DNA of 64,000 bases from Chryseobacterium aurantiacum. GTDB taxonomy: Bacteria; Bacteroidota; Bacteroidia; Flavobacteriales; Weeksellaceae. The notes under the pieces are model-generated. The model did no database searches and had not been told where the DNA came from. It saw only the letters and a list, made by a program, of their open reading frames with translations. A program made the position numbers and the translations under genes. Positions 27,402 to 37,215 of this stretch are shown one piece after another. Position 1 is the stretch's first letter; each line of letters opens with the position of its first letter. Where the stretch lies: positions 310,001-374,000 of the forward strand of contig NZ_PXUE01000003.1 of the NCBI RefSeq assembly GCF_003020585.1, in the 5' to 3' direction.

Positions 27402-29633
27402 TTATTTTACAGGTTTACTTCCCATTACAAATCTAAGTTCACCACCATTCATGATGTCTGTATGGTTTAGCTCCCAGCTTTTGTACTCTTTCCCGTTAAG
27501 GAACATTTTCTGTACATAGATATTTTTGTCTGATATTTTATCTGCAATTACTGTAAAGGTCTTTCCGTTTTCCAATTGTAAAGAAGCTTTTGGAAACTGG
27601 GGAGCACCGATTGCATAAACAGGTTTCCCAGGTGTTACGGGATAGAATCCTAACGATGAGAAAATATACCATGCTGACATTTGCCCGCAGTCTTCATTAT
27701 TGACAATTCCGTCCGGTTTGGCTGCATACATATTGTCACGGATGTATTTTACCATTTTTTGTGTCTTGTATGGGCTTCCTGCATAGTTGTACAAATAAGG
27801 GACATGGTGCCCCGGCTCATCTCCGAATCCTAAAGAACCTATGAATCCCGAAATGTCAACATGTTGTTCTCCTTCCATATTAAGAGCTTCTGTAAAGGTT
27901 TTATCCAGTTTTTCTTCGAAGCCTTTTTTACCTCCGTACAGATTCATCATTTCATCAATCTGGTGCGGAACAAAGAAATCATAGGCCCAGATATTTCCGG
28001 AAACCCAGTGTGGCTGAAGTTTCTTCCAGTCATTCAAAGCAAAATCTGCTAAGAATTTTCCGTCTTTTTGTCTTGGCCAGAAATGATTGTTTTCTTTATT
28101 GAAGGTATTCAGGAAATTCATGGAACGTTTTCTGTACACTTCAGCTTCATCTTTTTTGCCCAGTTTTTCCGCCAATTGCTGAATACACCAATCATCATAA
28201 GAATACTCTAGCGTTGCAGAAACGGAAGCTCCATTTTCTGAAGGGGTATAGCCAAGCTTGATATAATCATTAAGACCTCCGCCACCATCACTGCTGCTCA
28301 TTTTGTCTGTAAGAGAAGCATCTTTCATGGCTGCAAAAGCTTTCTCAGCATCAATACCGGGTACTCCTTTAGAGATGGCATCCCAGATTACTGATGTACT
28401 GTGATAACCCAGCATACAGAAGTTATCATATCCGCATAATTCCCAGATTGGCATATGATCTTTACGATCTGTATATCTGCTAATTAAGGAATTAGCAAAT
28501 TCTTTAGTATGCTTCTGATCCATAATGGTAAGCAATGGATGTGTTGCCCTAAACCCATCCCAATATGAATAGGTACTATAGTTGGTAAACCATTTAGTAT
28601 TCATATTTTCCTGAGCGGCTACATAATCTCCATTAACATCCATATAAAGATTGGGTGCAATAAATGTATGATAAACTCCTGTGTAGAAAATTTTTCTCTG
28701 ACTATCTGTACCTCCTGTTACCTGAAATCTACCGATTAGGTCTCTCCATGTTTTTTGAGCAGTTTCCTTTGCTTTTGCAAAATCTACATTCTTTGCTTCT
28801 GTATCAAAATTCTCCTGTGCATTTTCTGTGCTTACCGGAGATAGAGAAACCTTTACTTCAATACTTTCGCTGTCTTCTGTGGAGAATCTTACGAAAGCTT
28901 TAGCATCTTTAGCAAGGGCTATTTTTTCGTTATTCTTTACTTTTCCCTCTGCATAAACTCCATAGGATTTGAATGGTTTGGAAAACTCCATTACAAAATA
29001 GGCAAATCTTTTACCTCCCCATCCGTTACTGTAGCAATATCCTTTTATTTTATTGTTCCCCTCAATGCTTACGAGCGTATGGTAAATATTTCCGAAGATT
29101 TTATTGGTAGGATCAATAATGATATTGGCTTCCTCACTTTTGGGGAATGTATACTTATGAAATCCCACTCTGGGGGACGCGGTAAGTTCTGCTTTAATTC
29201 CATAACTATCAAGCATTACGGAATAATATCCCGGTGCTGCGGCTTCCTTATCATGGCTGAAAGTTGAACGGTATCCTGTTTCAGGTTTATCTTCTGATCC
29301 CGGAACCATTTTTACCTGTCCTACCGTAGGCATTACAAGAATATCTCCAAGATCTGCCCATCCGGTACCACTAAGGTGATTATGACTGAATCCCATAATG
29401 GTTTTACTGCTGTAGTGATATCCTGAACACCAATCCCAATCTCCGCTTTTGGTATTCTGATCCGGACTTAGCTGAATCATTCCAAAGGGTGTGGTAGCTC
29501 CCGGAAATGTATGGCCATGCCCTCCTGTTCCAATGAAAGGATCTACCCAGGATAAAACATCATTTTTATTTTGCTGGGCATTGGCTGTAGAAATCAGGGC
29601 TGTAAAAAGACAGATAAGCAATTCTTTTTTCAT
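27402..29633 (-). CDS. GH92 alpha-mannosidase (canonical catalytic residues)
   Basis: This 743-aa exported GH92 enzyme has a signal peptide ending at STANAQ. The N-terminal domain begins VDPFIGTGGHGHTFPGAT, and the catalytic domain has SYWDGFRATHPL. The acid motif is intact as FGDEPGHHVPYLYN with Glu606, and the base motif reads NEDCGQMSAWYIFSSLGFY. It is therefore expected to be a calcium-dependent exo-alpha-mannosidase acting on alpha-1,2 or alpha-1,3 mannose. It differs clearly from the second GH92 of the locus, which has Gln at the acid position. It is encoded between the GH130 gene and the GH125 gene. Confidence 0.93.
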   Translation of the reverse strand: MKKELLICLFTALISTANAQQNKNDVLSWVDPFIGTGGHGHTFPGATTPFGMIQLSPDQNTKSGDWDWCSGYHYSSKTIMGFSHNHLSGTGWADLGDILVMPTVGQVKMVPGSEDKPETGYRSTFSHDKEAAAPGYYSVMLDSYGIKAELTASPRVGFHKYTFPKSEEANIIIDPTNKIFGNIYHTLVSIEGNNKIKGYCYSNGWGGKRFAYFVMEFSKPFKSYGVYAEGKVKNNEKIALAKDAKAFVRFSTEDSESIEVKVSLSPVSTENAQENFDTEAKNVDFAKAKETAQKTWRDLIGRFQVTGGTDSQRKIFYTGVYHTFIAPNLYMDVNGDYVAAQENMNTKWFTNYSTYSYWDGFRATHPLLTIMDQKHTKEFANSLISRYTDRKDHMPIWELCGYDNFCMLGYHSTSVIWDAISKGVPGIDAEKAFAAMKDASLTDKMSSSDGGGGLNDYIKLGYTPSENGASVSATLEYSYDDWCIQQLAEKLGKKDEAEVYRKRSMNFLNTFNKENNHFWPRQKDGKFLADFALNDWKKLQPHWVSGNIWAYDFFVPHQIDEMMNLYGGKKGFEEKLDKTFTEALNMEGEQHVDISGFIGSLGFGDEPGHHVPYLYNYAGSPYKTQKMVKYIRDNMYAAKPDGIVNNEDCGQMSAWYIFSSLGFYPVTPGKPVYAIGAPQFPKASLQLENGKTFTVIADKISDKNIYVQKMFLNGKEYKSWELNHTDIMNGGELRFVMGSKPVK

Positions 29634-29655
29634 GATAAGAGAGATCGGAATTTTT

Positions 29656-29733
29656 TTAATTTAAAAGCTGGTTTAAAAATATGAAAACCATAACAAAGAT
29701 CCCAAAAAGGAGAGAAATTAAGCTATTCAACAT
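29656..29733 (-). CDS. Candidate 25-aa single-span membrane protein inside the PUL
   Basis: A short ORF lies in the 120-bp gap between the GH130 and GH92 genes. It encodes 25 residues, beginning MLNSLISLLFGIF and continuing as one hydrophobic helix to a polar NQLLN end. It is on the operon strand, is preceded by an A-rich stretch like other starts here, and ends 22 bp before the GH92 start. It may be a small subunit of the PUL transporter or a leader peptide. A chance hydrophobic ORF in AT-rich sequence cannot be excluded. Confidence 0.4.
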   Translation of the reverse strand: MLNSLISLLFGIFVMVFIFLNQLLN

Positions 29734-29753
29734 ATTTTTAATTTTTATATTAT

Positions 29754-30725
29754 TTAGATTGAATTCTTTTTCATAAAATCAATAATTTCTGAAATATATC
29801 CAAAAGCAATTGCCACTACAGTATCGGCAGCACCGTAGTATACTGTTACCTTGTCACCTTCCGTTAATGCTGCACAAGGGAAAACTACATTGGGAACATC
29901 TCCTGTCAATTCATATACTTCTGCCGGAGCCAATAAATAGGGCTTTGTTCTGTATAATACTTTTGTAGGGTCCTCAAGATCAAGCAAAGCAGCTCCCATT
30001 GAATATCTGAAACCTCTGCAGGTATTAATCACTCCATGATAGAACAATAACCATCCTTCTTCTGTTTTTATAGGAACCGGCCCACCTCCAATCTTTGTAC
30101 ACTGCCATGCACTGTCTTCAAAAGGAGTTACTTTCATTACACAACGGTGTTCTCCCCAATATTTCATATCAGGACTGTAGCTGATATAAATATCTCCAAA
30201 AGGGGTATGCCCATTGTCACTCGGACGGCTCAACATGGCATACTTACCATTGATTTTCTCTGGGAAAAGCACTCCGTTTCTGTTGAATGGAAGAAATGCA
30301 TTCTCGCACTGGAAAAACTCTTTAAAGTCAAACGTATATCCAATACCAATGGTAGGTCCGTTGTATCCGTTACACCAGGTAATCCAATAACGATCTTCTA
30401 TGAATGTGACACGAGGATCATATTTGTAATCGGATTCAATCATTTCGGTATTTCCTGCTTTCATTTCGATAGGATCATGATTGATATCCCAATTGATACC
30501 GTCTTTACTGAAACCAGCAAAAATATTCATCTGTACCGCTTTGTTATCACAACGGAACACTCCTGCAAATCCATCTTCAAAAGGAATCACGGCACTATTG
30601 AATATACTATTAGATGTTGGTATCGCATATCTGTTAATGATCGGGTTTTCGGAAAACCTCCACATGATATCATTGCAACTTTCCGGGCGATCCTGCCAAG
30701 GGATCATTACTGATTGAGCTGTCAT
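29754..30725 (-). CDS. GH130 beta-1,4-mannosyl-GlcNAc phosphorylase
   Basis: This 323-aa cytosolic GH130 enzyme has no signal peptide. Members phosphorolyse beta-mannosides; the subgroup working with N-glycan loci converts Man-beta-1,4-GlcNAc to mannose 1-phosphate and GlcNAc. Visible features are [39 protein letters not shown] with the catalytic Asp region, and [19 protein letters not shown]. The close [20 protein letters not shown] is typical. It is encoded between the MFS transporter and the small membrane ORF. Together with the carrier it forms the cytosolic end of the pathway, which saves one ATP per mannose. Confidence 0.9.
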   Translation of the reverse strand: MTAQSVMIPWQDRPESCNDIMWRFSENPIINRYAIPTSNSIFNSAVIPFEDGFAGVFRCDNKAVQMNIFAGFSKDGINWDINHDPIEMKAGNTEMIESDYKYDPRVTFIEDRYWITWCNGYNGPTIGIGYTFDFKEFFQCENAFLPFNRNGVLFPEKINGKYAMLSRPSDNGHTPFGDIYISYSPDMKYWGEHRCVMKVTPFEDSAWQCTKIGGGPVPIKTEEGWLLFYHGVINTCRGFRYSMGAALLDLEDPTKVLYRTKPYLLAPAEVYELTGDVPNVVFPCAALTEGDKVTVYYGAADTVVAIAFGYISEIIDFMKKNSI

Positions 30726-30759
30726 AAAGTATTTTTACTTTTATTTTTAAATTTGTTTA

Positions 30760-32061
30760 CTAACTGATTTGTTCTTCTTTCTGATTTTCTGAATAAGGGA
30801 AAGGAACCCATAAGGTTACAAGAAATGCGGGAATTGTAGCAAACAGCACCCAGATAAAGAACATCTTATACCCGATCCAGTCACTAATCATTCCACTAAA
30901 CATTCCCGGAATCATTACTCCAAGGTTCATAATCCCTGTTGCAAAGGCATAATGGGCGGTCTTATGTTTTCCAGGGGCAATCTGCTGCATCATATACAGC
31001 ATCAACCCTACAAACCCAAACCCATAACCAAAGTATTCTATTACTACCGCAACTCCTACAGGAAAAAGATCAACCGGCTGATAATAAGCCAATAGTGCAT
31101 ATACCACAAAGGGAATATTGAATGCACAGCACAACCATATCAGTGATTTTTTCAATCCGCGGGCTGAAATAAAATATCCGGCAAGGACTGATCCTAAGAT
31201 AAAAGCTGCCGAACCATAAGTTCCATAAATAAGTCCAATATCTGAGGTTGATAATCCTAGTCCGCCAGAAGTTCTTGGTGCCTTAAAAAATAAAGGCGCT
31301 ATCTTAATGGCAAATCCTTCTGCAAAACGATACAGAACAATAAACAAGACAGACCAGAGGATGTTTTTCTTGGTAAAGAATGAGGTAATAACTTCCAATA
31401 ATTCTTTACGGACATTTCCGGCTGTTTTTTCATCTTTCTGATTTATTTGCTTGTTCTCTTTGGGGAGAATCAAATAATGATAAATAGCCAATACAAAAAA
31501 GAGAAGCGCATAGATCACCATAATGATCATCCAGGCACGGGTAACTCCTTTTGTTTTCTCTAAAAATCCTGCAAAGTAGACTAATGCTCCACTGCTGATA
31601 ATTTTAGCAAGATTATAGAAAGCTCCCTGCCAACCAATGTATTTTGCCTGTTCTTTATTGGTAAGAAAGCCGATATACGTTCCGTCTGCCACTACATCAT
31701 GGGTTGCACCACAAAATGCAATGACGGCAAAAAGAGCAATGCTGTATTTGAAAAAATCATTCAAAGGCAAGCTCAAGGCAACCAGGGCAAAAAGAATTCC
31801 TATGGCAAACTGGGTAACAACAACAAAGAATTTTTTGGTTTTATAGATTTCGAGAAAAGGGCTCCAGAGAGGCTTCAACGTCCATGAAAACATAATAAGG
31901 GCGGTCCAGAATGTAATTTGTGAATCTGAAATGCCCATATCTTTATACATAATTCCTGAAACCGCATTAATGGTTACAAAGGGAACGCCCATTGCAAAAT
32001 ATAATGTGGATATCCAAAGAATCGGTTGAATCCGACGGGTTCCGGAGTTGTTTTTTCCCAT
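30760..32061 (-). CDS. MFS sugar transporter (AmpG-like group)
   Basis: This 433-aa inner-membrane protein has about twelve membrane helices of the major facilitator superfamily. The start MGKNNSGTRRIQPIL is preferred over the upstream ATG, which adds eleven unrelated residues. Motifs include MYKDMGISDSQITFWTALI, the cytoplasmic VVADGTYIGFLTNKEQ and FAEGFAIKIAPLFF. The group is common in Bacteroidota PULs next to GH130 enzymes, where it is thought to bring Man-GlcNAc or other disaccharides into the cytosol. Here it lies between SusD and GH130, which supports that role. Confidence 0.87.
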   Translation of the reverse strand: MGKNNSGTRRIQPILWISTLYFAMGVPFVTINAVSGIMYKDMGISDSQITFWTALIMFSWTLKPLWSPFLEIYKTKKFFVVVTQFAIGILFALVALSLPLNDFFKYSIALFAVIAFCGATHDVVADGTYIGFLTNKEQAKYIGWQGAFYNLAKIISSGALVYFAGFLEKTKGVTRAWMIIMVIYALLFFVLAIYHYLILPKENKQINQKDEKTAGNVRKELLEVITSFFTKKNILWSVLFIVLYRFAEGFAIKIAPLFFKAPRTSGGLGLSTSDIGLIYGTYGSAAFILGSVLAGYFISARGLKKSLIWLCCAFNIPFVVYALLAYYQPVDLFPVGVAVVIEYFGYGFGFVGLMLYMMQQIAPGKHKTAHYAFATGIMNLGVMIPGMFSGMISDWIGYKMFFIWVLFATIPAFLVTLWVPFPYSENQKEEQIS

Positions 32062-32226
32062 ATTAAAAAATAAGATTCTAAAGAAAGAGAACATCTCAAA
32101 AGTTAATTCCGGCTAAAAACGAAACTATAAATTTATTGGAGATTGTACACTCCTGCCAGAATAAATAGATTATATAAATCTGACTTCTGAGATGTCTCTG
32201 TATTGTTGAGTGATATTGATTTGTTT

Positions 32227-33852
32227 TTATTTTTTATCCCACCATAATCTGGTTCCTCCAGTGTCTGGTCCATTAAGCATTTGTGAGGCCTGCTGGTAAT
32301 TATACAATGAGATTTTAGTATCAATTGTGAAAGGGATTCTTCTGATCATTGCATCTGTGCTAATTAATCCTCCACTGTCATTTTTTCTTACTTTAAAAAG
32401 AATAGGGTATCCTGTTCTTCTTTGCTCTGCCCATGCTTCAGGACCATTCGGATAAAGAGACAACCATTTTTGGGTAATGATTCTTTCCAGTTTTCTTTCG
32501 TTAGAATCTGCATCATTCCATGCGATGGTAATCGTGCTTAATTGAGGATTTCCGATCTCTACGTTATTGGCTGCATTTTTCGGATCAACATAAGGAGCTT
32601 CCGTAGCTGTTGTATTGGCAAGATAACTTCCAACCTCAGCACCTTTCCCCCATTCACCAAAAGATTGCTGAACTCCGGTTGTGTAGTTGGTTTTAATATC
32701 ACCAGCTCCTGCATATCCTCTCAGCGCTGCTTCCGCTTTTAGGAACCATGTTTCTGCGGCTGTAAATAATTTCATTTTACCATCGGTTGCGGAAAAATAA
32801 TCTCCAGATGCTGATTTTGCCTGTGGTTGTGAGAATGCGCCATATGTTGATTTTCCGTTTAATAAATCAATTCCCTGACGTACCCCTATATATTTTCCCA
32901 GAACATCTGCATCTTTCGCAGGAATAGCGTATGCAGAAAGTCTTGGATCATTATATCCGTTCATATAAGCCATCAATGGAGCTCCTATCAAACAATCCCC
33001 CCATGAATAGATAATAAAACTTAGTTCAGACTGCCCCACACTAATCAATGCATTATCGGCATTATCAGTAATTAATCCTGCAGATGACGTCAATGCTTCT
33101 TCAGCAAATTGTTTTGATTTGGCGGGATCTGCATAACTCATTCTCATTGCTAACCTCAGCTTCAAAGAGTTGGCTAGTTTTGCCCATTGAGTCATATTTC
33201 CACCATATACTAAATCAGCGCTTTTTAATGAAGTTTTATCTTCCACATTCTGTGTGGCAGGAGTAGCAGCTATTTTCTGTAGATCTGTAATGGCTGAAGT
33301 AAGATCAGCAATAAAATAATTGTAAGCATCCTGCTGGGAATCAAAATCAGTAACTCCGTTAGGATTAGGTTTTTCATATTTACTGTATACCAGAGGACCA
33401 TGATTGTCCGAGACTCTTGCTGCCGTAATAACTTTCAGAATCTTTTTAACGGCAAATGTTCCGGTAAAATCTACTCCCGCATAATTACCTTTAGCAGCAT
33501 TATCAATGATGATAGAATAATTGAAAATATCCTGTTGTCTGGCAATAATTCTGTTATTCCATCCATCCATCATAGAATAGGTAAGGTTATTGACTCCACC
33601 ATTAAACTGAGTTGCCGTACTGAACATTCCACTGTACATATCTGCACTAAGGTTAGGATAAAGCTGATAATCTGACTGCAGACCCCTTTGTATAGATTTC
33701 ATTGGGTTCACAATAGCGATAAAATCTGCGTAAAAATTTTCTGGCCCTCCCAGTTTTTCCTGATTATATTGTTCAAAGTCATTGGTACATCCTGATGCAG
33801 AAAACAGAACAGCCGCTCCGAATACCAATGTTTTAATAGTATTGATTTTCAT
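32227..33852 (-). CDS. susD: SusD/RagB-type nutrient-binding lipoprotein
   Basis: This 541-aa outer-membrane lipoprotein forms the lid of the SusC channel and binds oligosaccharide. The lipobox is FSASGC, with the lipid Cys at about residue 22. The N-terminal KLGGPENFYADFIAIVNPM and the segment SLKLRLAMRMSY mark the SusD-like group 2. The C-terminal part has ITQKWLSLYPNGPEAWAEQRRTGYP. Its position 17 bp after SusC is the standard pairing. The ligand should be the mannose-rich product of the GH18 enzymes. The following 165-bp gap before the MFS gene holds only short inverted repeats. Confidence 0.92.
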   Translation of the reverse strand: MKINTIKTLVFGAAVLFSASGCTNDFEQYNQEKLGGPENFYADFIAIVNPMKSIQRGLQSDYQLYPNLSADMYSGMFSTATQFNGGVNNLTYSMMDGWNNRIIARQQDIFNYSIIIDNAAKGNYAGVDFTGTFAVKKILKVITAARVSDNHGPLVYSKYEKPNPNGVTDFDSQQDAYNYFIADLTSAITDLQKIAATPATQNVEDKTSLKSADLVYGGNMTQWAKLANSLKLRLAMRMSYADPAKSKQFAEEALTSSAGLITDNADNALISVGQSELSFIIYSWGDCLIGAPLMAYMNGYNDPRLSAYAIPAKDADVLGKYIGVRQGIDLLNGKSTYGAFSQPQAKSASGDYFSATDGKMKLFTAAETWFLKAEAALRGYAGAGDIKTNYTTGVQQSFGEWGKGAEVGSYLANTTATEAPYVDPKNAANNVEIGNPQLSTITIAWNDADSNERKLERIITQKWLSLYPNGPEAWAEQRRTGYPILFKVRKNDSGGLISTDAMIRRIPFTIDTKISLYNYQQASQMLNGPDTGGTRLWWDKK

Positions 33853-33869
33853 TTTCTTAGTTGTAAAAG

Positions 33870-36830
33870 TTAGAAGTTAGCTTTTAATGATAATCCGATA
33901 GATCGTGTAAGTGGTAGTCCGAATGAATCTACCCCTACTCCTCCAGGAGTGTTTCCTGATACCTGCTCAGGATCAAACGGTGCTTTTTTGTAGAAGAAAA
34001 ACAAATTGGTTCCCACTAAACTTACCGTTGCATTTCTCATATATCTTGAATTGATATCAAAGGTATATGAAACAGAAGCCTGGCGTAAACGTACCGTTGT
34101 AGCACTATATAAATAGACTTCGTCAACTCCTTTTCCAAACCCTTCTGTAGTACCAACTGCTTTATAGTAATCTTTTGCATTGGTAGTCCCTGTATAAGCC
34201 TGCCCTGCGTTAGGAGTTCCCGGTGCATATACTGCATTTGGAATAGATACTCCTCCTGCATCTCTTGCATCAGCGGTAGCCTGGCTTACCCCAAACACAT
34301 CATTGGCTTTCTCTGTAAGGGAAAGAACTTTACCTCCGAATTTACCATCAATAAGGAAGGAAACTCCAAGCTTACCAATGTTAAATGAGTTATTGAAGCC
34401 CATAATAAACTTAGGGTTCGGATTTCCAAGATAAGAAACAGTAGTTTCAGCTAATGGAATACCTTTTTCATTCACTAAAATACGCCCCTGATCATCTCTT
34501 TTAAACTTAATTCCGTAAAGATCTCCGAAAGATCCACCCAATTTAAGTTTAGTATACTCTCCTCCTCCAGTCAGCGAGAAAGGAAGTTCCTGAGAAATAT
34601 TTATACTTGTTGGTAATAACTCAACAATCTTATTTTTATTTGCTGATGCATTCACAGTAGTTGTCCATCCGAATTTTTCCGAATTGAAAACTTTATAAGA
34701 TAAGGAAGACTCAAAACCTGTATTACGGATTTTCCCTGCATTGATATAGTATGACCCGGGAATCAAACCTCCTAAATAGGATGGAATTGTGGTTTCCAAT
34801 AACTGGTTGCTTGTGTTCGAGTTGTAATAAGTGATATCAAAACTTAATTTGTTTCCTAACATTCTTACTTCAGTCCCCGCTTCAAAAGTTTTATTAAGCT
34901 CCGGCTTTGGAAGTAAAGCTTTAAAGTCTTCACCTGTAGCAAAAGAGCTTTTAGGATATACAAGCGTTCCTGCATCTACACCATAGGTATATCCTTTACT
35001 GTATTCAACCATTGCATTGGAGATATTGGTTGGTAATCCCAATCCGACAGTTGCATAAGATCCTCTTACTTTCCAGAAATTAATCACTTCCGGAAGTTTG
35101 AAAACAGAAGATAATATGGCATTCACACCTACAGACTCATAATCAAATCCGGTTCTTCCAGTTAAAGCTAAGGTAGAATCCCAGTCATTTCTGAAAGTCA
35201 TATCCACATAGAACATATTCTTGTACCCTACGGAAGCACTTGCAAAGAAAGACTGCACTTGCTTTTTCATGTTGGTATAAGTATGATGATATCCGTCTCC
35301 AGGTGCTCTATTGGTGCTCCACTGAAGGTTATTCAACGTAAAAAGGTTAGGATTTGCCAGATAAGCATTATCAATTTGCGTTATCTTGTTTCTTGTTGTA
35401 TTAATACTTCCTCCTACTGTAAAATCTAATGAAATAGATTCACTTATTTTAGGGCTACCAATTAATAAAACATCTCCATAAGTAGAGGAATTTTCATAGA
35501 TATTCTTAAGAATCCTTCCATTAACACCATTCGCCAGTAAGCTAGGTGCTGAAAAAGCAGCAATATCACGTTGGCTATCAGAGGTATTCCAGCTATAATT
35601 TCCTCTTACTCTTGCAGACAACCATGGATTGATCTGGTAAGATAGCGCAAGAGCTCCATAGGCATTCTTGTTACTAACGGTAACCGGATTTCTGTTTAAA
35701 ATCCAATAAGGATTCTGCGTTACCGGATTCCCTTTGAAACTTCCGTCCGGATTTACTTCCCACCAGTTTTGAGCGGGTAAAAATCTGGTTTTATCTAAAT
35801 AAGAATAATTATCTGGTCCATATTGATCAAAATTTACTCCTCTTGGTAACCAGTACAAACTCGTTAAAGGAGAAAAAGATGCTCCCGGAGTTTGCCTGTT
35901 CTTACTTTCCTGCAAGGAACCAATAAAGTTGGCATCTAATGTCAGCTTATCATCCAGAAACTTGCTTGAATTTCTAAAAGAGATATTATACTGGTCAAAA
36001 TACGACATCGGAACCACTCCCTTATTGGTTGTATTCCCAATAGAGAAATAACTCGTTGATCTTTCATTTCCTGACTGAAAAGAAAGGCTGTTTACCCATG
36101 TAGTTCCTGTCTGCAGAAAATCTTTAAGATAATCCTTAGACTCTCCTTTTGCTCCCCAGCTTTCCGTAGATTGGCCCGGAGCCTGACCCGGAATTGAGGG
36201 ATCATAGGACAAATAACTGTGTTGCAATTTTGGTAGACTATAAGCCCTGTCTACTGTAAGACTAGAACTGTATGTGATAGAACTTTTACCTGCACGTCCC
36301 TTTTTAGTGGTAATCAAAATAGCACCGTTTCCTCCGGCAGATCCATACAATGCAGAAGCAGAAGCCCCTTTCAGAAAATTCATGCTTTCAATATCATCAG
36401 GATTAATTGAGCTTAAAACATCTCCCGGATCCGGCATATTAGAATACTGCCCAATATCCGCAGACTTCCCCGATCCATTAATGATAGGAATTCCATCAAT
36501 TACATATAGTGGCTGAGCATTGTTTACAGATTTATTACCTCTCATTATTACCCTTACGGAGCTTCCTACACCATTGGTTCTGTTGATCTGTACATTGGAA
36601 ACTTTTCCGTTGATGGCATTTAAAAGATTGGGCGTTTTCACTTCTGTAAGCTCATCCCCTCCAATCTGCTGACTGGAGTATGTAAGAGAGCGGGCCTGCC
36701 TTTTTATCCCCAAAGAGGTGACTACGACCTCCTGAATATCGGTTGTCTTAGTAGTGTCGGCCGCTTTTCTTTCCTGTGCAGTTGCAGAAAGGGAAAAAAC
36801 AAATAGAACCGGTATAACTGCTTTTCTCAT
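33870..36830 (-). CDS. susC: SusC/RagA-type TonB-linked outer-membrane transporter
   Basis: This 986-aa TonB-dependent transporter imports oligosaccharides through the outer membrane together with SusD. A short signal peptide ends at SATAQ. The TonB-box region IQEVVVTSLGIKRQARSLTY follows almost directly, so the usual CarboxypepD_reg-like domain is missing. The plug has SVRVIMRGNKSVNNAQPLYV and the family marker NPDDIESMNFLKGASASALY; the barrel ends in GLSLKANF. It is the first gene of the PUL operon. A TAGATTTG box at 36975-36982 is the best promoter candidate, leaving a leader of about 140 nt. Confidence 0.95.
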   Translation of the reverse strand: MRKAVIPVLFVFSLSATAQERKAADTTKTTDIQEVVVTSLGIKRQARSLTYSSQQIGGDELTEVKTPNLLNAINGKVSNVQINRTNGVGSSVRVIMRGNKSVNNAQPLYVIDGIPIINGSGKSADIGQYSNMPDPGDVLSSINPDDIESMNFLKGASASALYGSAGGNGAILITTKKGRAGKSSITYSSSLTVDRAYSLPKLQHSYLSYDPSIPGQAPGQSTESWGAKGESKDYLKDFLQTGTTWVNSLSFQSGNERSTSYFSIGNTTNKGVVPMSYFDQYNISFRNSSKFLDDKLTLDANFIGSLQESKNRQTPGASFSPLTSLYWLPRGVNFDQYGPDNYSYLDKTRFLPAQNWWEVNPDGSFKGNPVTQNPYWILNRNPVTVSNKNAYGALALSYQINPWLSARVRGNYSWNTSDSQRDIAAFSAPSLLANGVNGRILKNIYENSSTYGDVLLIGSPKISESISLDFTVGGSINTTRNKITQIDNAYLANPNLFTLNNLQWSTNRAPGDGYHHTYTNMKKQVQSFFASASVGYKNMFYVDMTFRNDWDSTLALTGRTGFDYESVGVNAILSSVFKLPEVINFWKVRGSYATVGLGLPTNISNAMVEYSKGYTYGVDAGTLVYPKSSFATGEDFKALLPKPELNKTFEAGTEVRMLGNKLSFDITYYNSNTSNQLLETTIPSYLGGLIPGSYYINAGKIRNTGFESSLSYKVFNSEKFGWTTTVNASANKNKIVELLPTSINISQELPFSLTGGGEYTKLKLGGSFGDLYGIKFKRDDQGRILVNEKGIPLAETTVSYLGNPNPKFIMGFNNSFNIGKLGVSFLIDGKFGGKVLSLTEKANDVFGVSQATADARDAGGVSIPNAVYAPGTPNAGQAYTGTTNAKDYYKAVGTTEGFGKGVDEVYLYSATTVRLRQASVSYTFDINSRYMRNATVSLVGTNLFFFYKKAPFDPEQVSGNTPGGVGVDSFGLPLTRSIGLSLKANF

Positions 36831-37213
36831 AAGGTTTAGATTAGTTAGATTTAATTGAGAATCAATGACATTACTTTATATTTCAATACAGAAAAAAATA
36901 TTATTCTTTTGACAATTTTTTGCTGTTTATGCATTAAATAATTTAAAGTTTTGTTAAGATTTAATTCACATTAACAAATCTAAATTTTGTAACCAGTCTG
37001 ATATAATACTATTTTATCATAAAACGATATTATTTTTTCAGCAATTTCATTAAAAAGCAAATAATCAACTATATATCAGCTTTTTACAACCAATATTAAA
37101 CAATCAATAAAAGAGGATTTATCTTTGTATTTACGAGAATAAAAAGAAGACACGGATTTGTATTGGAATGAACTTAAACATCAGAAAAGTAAAAAGAGGA
37201 ATGTTAAAAAACA
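36831..37213. other. PUL promoter region
   Basis: This 383-bp AT-rich gap lies between the AraC-type gene and susC. It contains the minus-strand TAGATTTG candidate (36975-36982) for susC. It also has a plus-strand TATCTTTG (37120-37127) with no coding gene behind it, and a hairpin at 37200-37215. No convincing ORF is seen. Confidence 0.5.
36975..36982 (-). promoter_or_regulatory. Candidate -7 element of the PUL operon
   Basis: TAGATTTG on the minus strand fits TAnnTTTG. No TTG is found at the usual -33 spacing, which would fit a promoter that needs an activator such as the neighbouring AraC protein. Confidence 0.4.
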
Positions 37214-37215
37214 TT
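37200..37215. terminator. Hairpin at the end of the PUL-linked AraC gene
   Basis: AATGTT and AACATT pair around a 4-nt loop, overlapping the AraC stop codon. T-rich runs follow on both strands, so it may end transcripts from either side. Confidence 0.45.
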
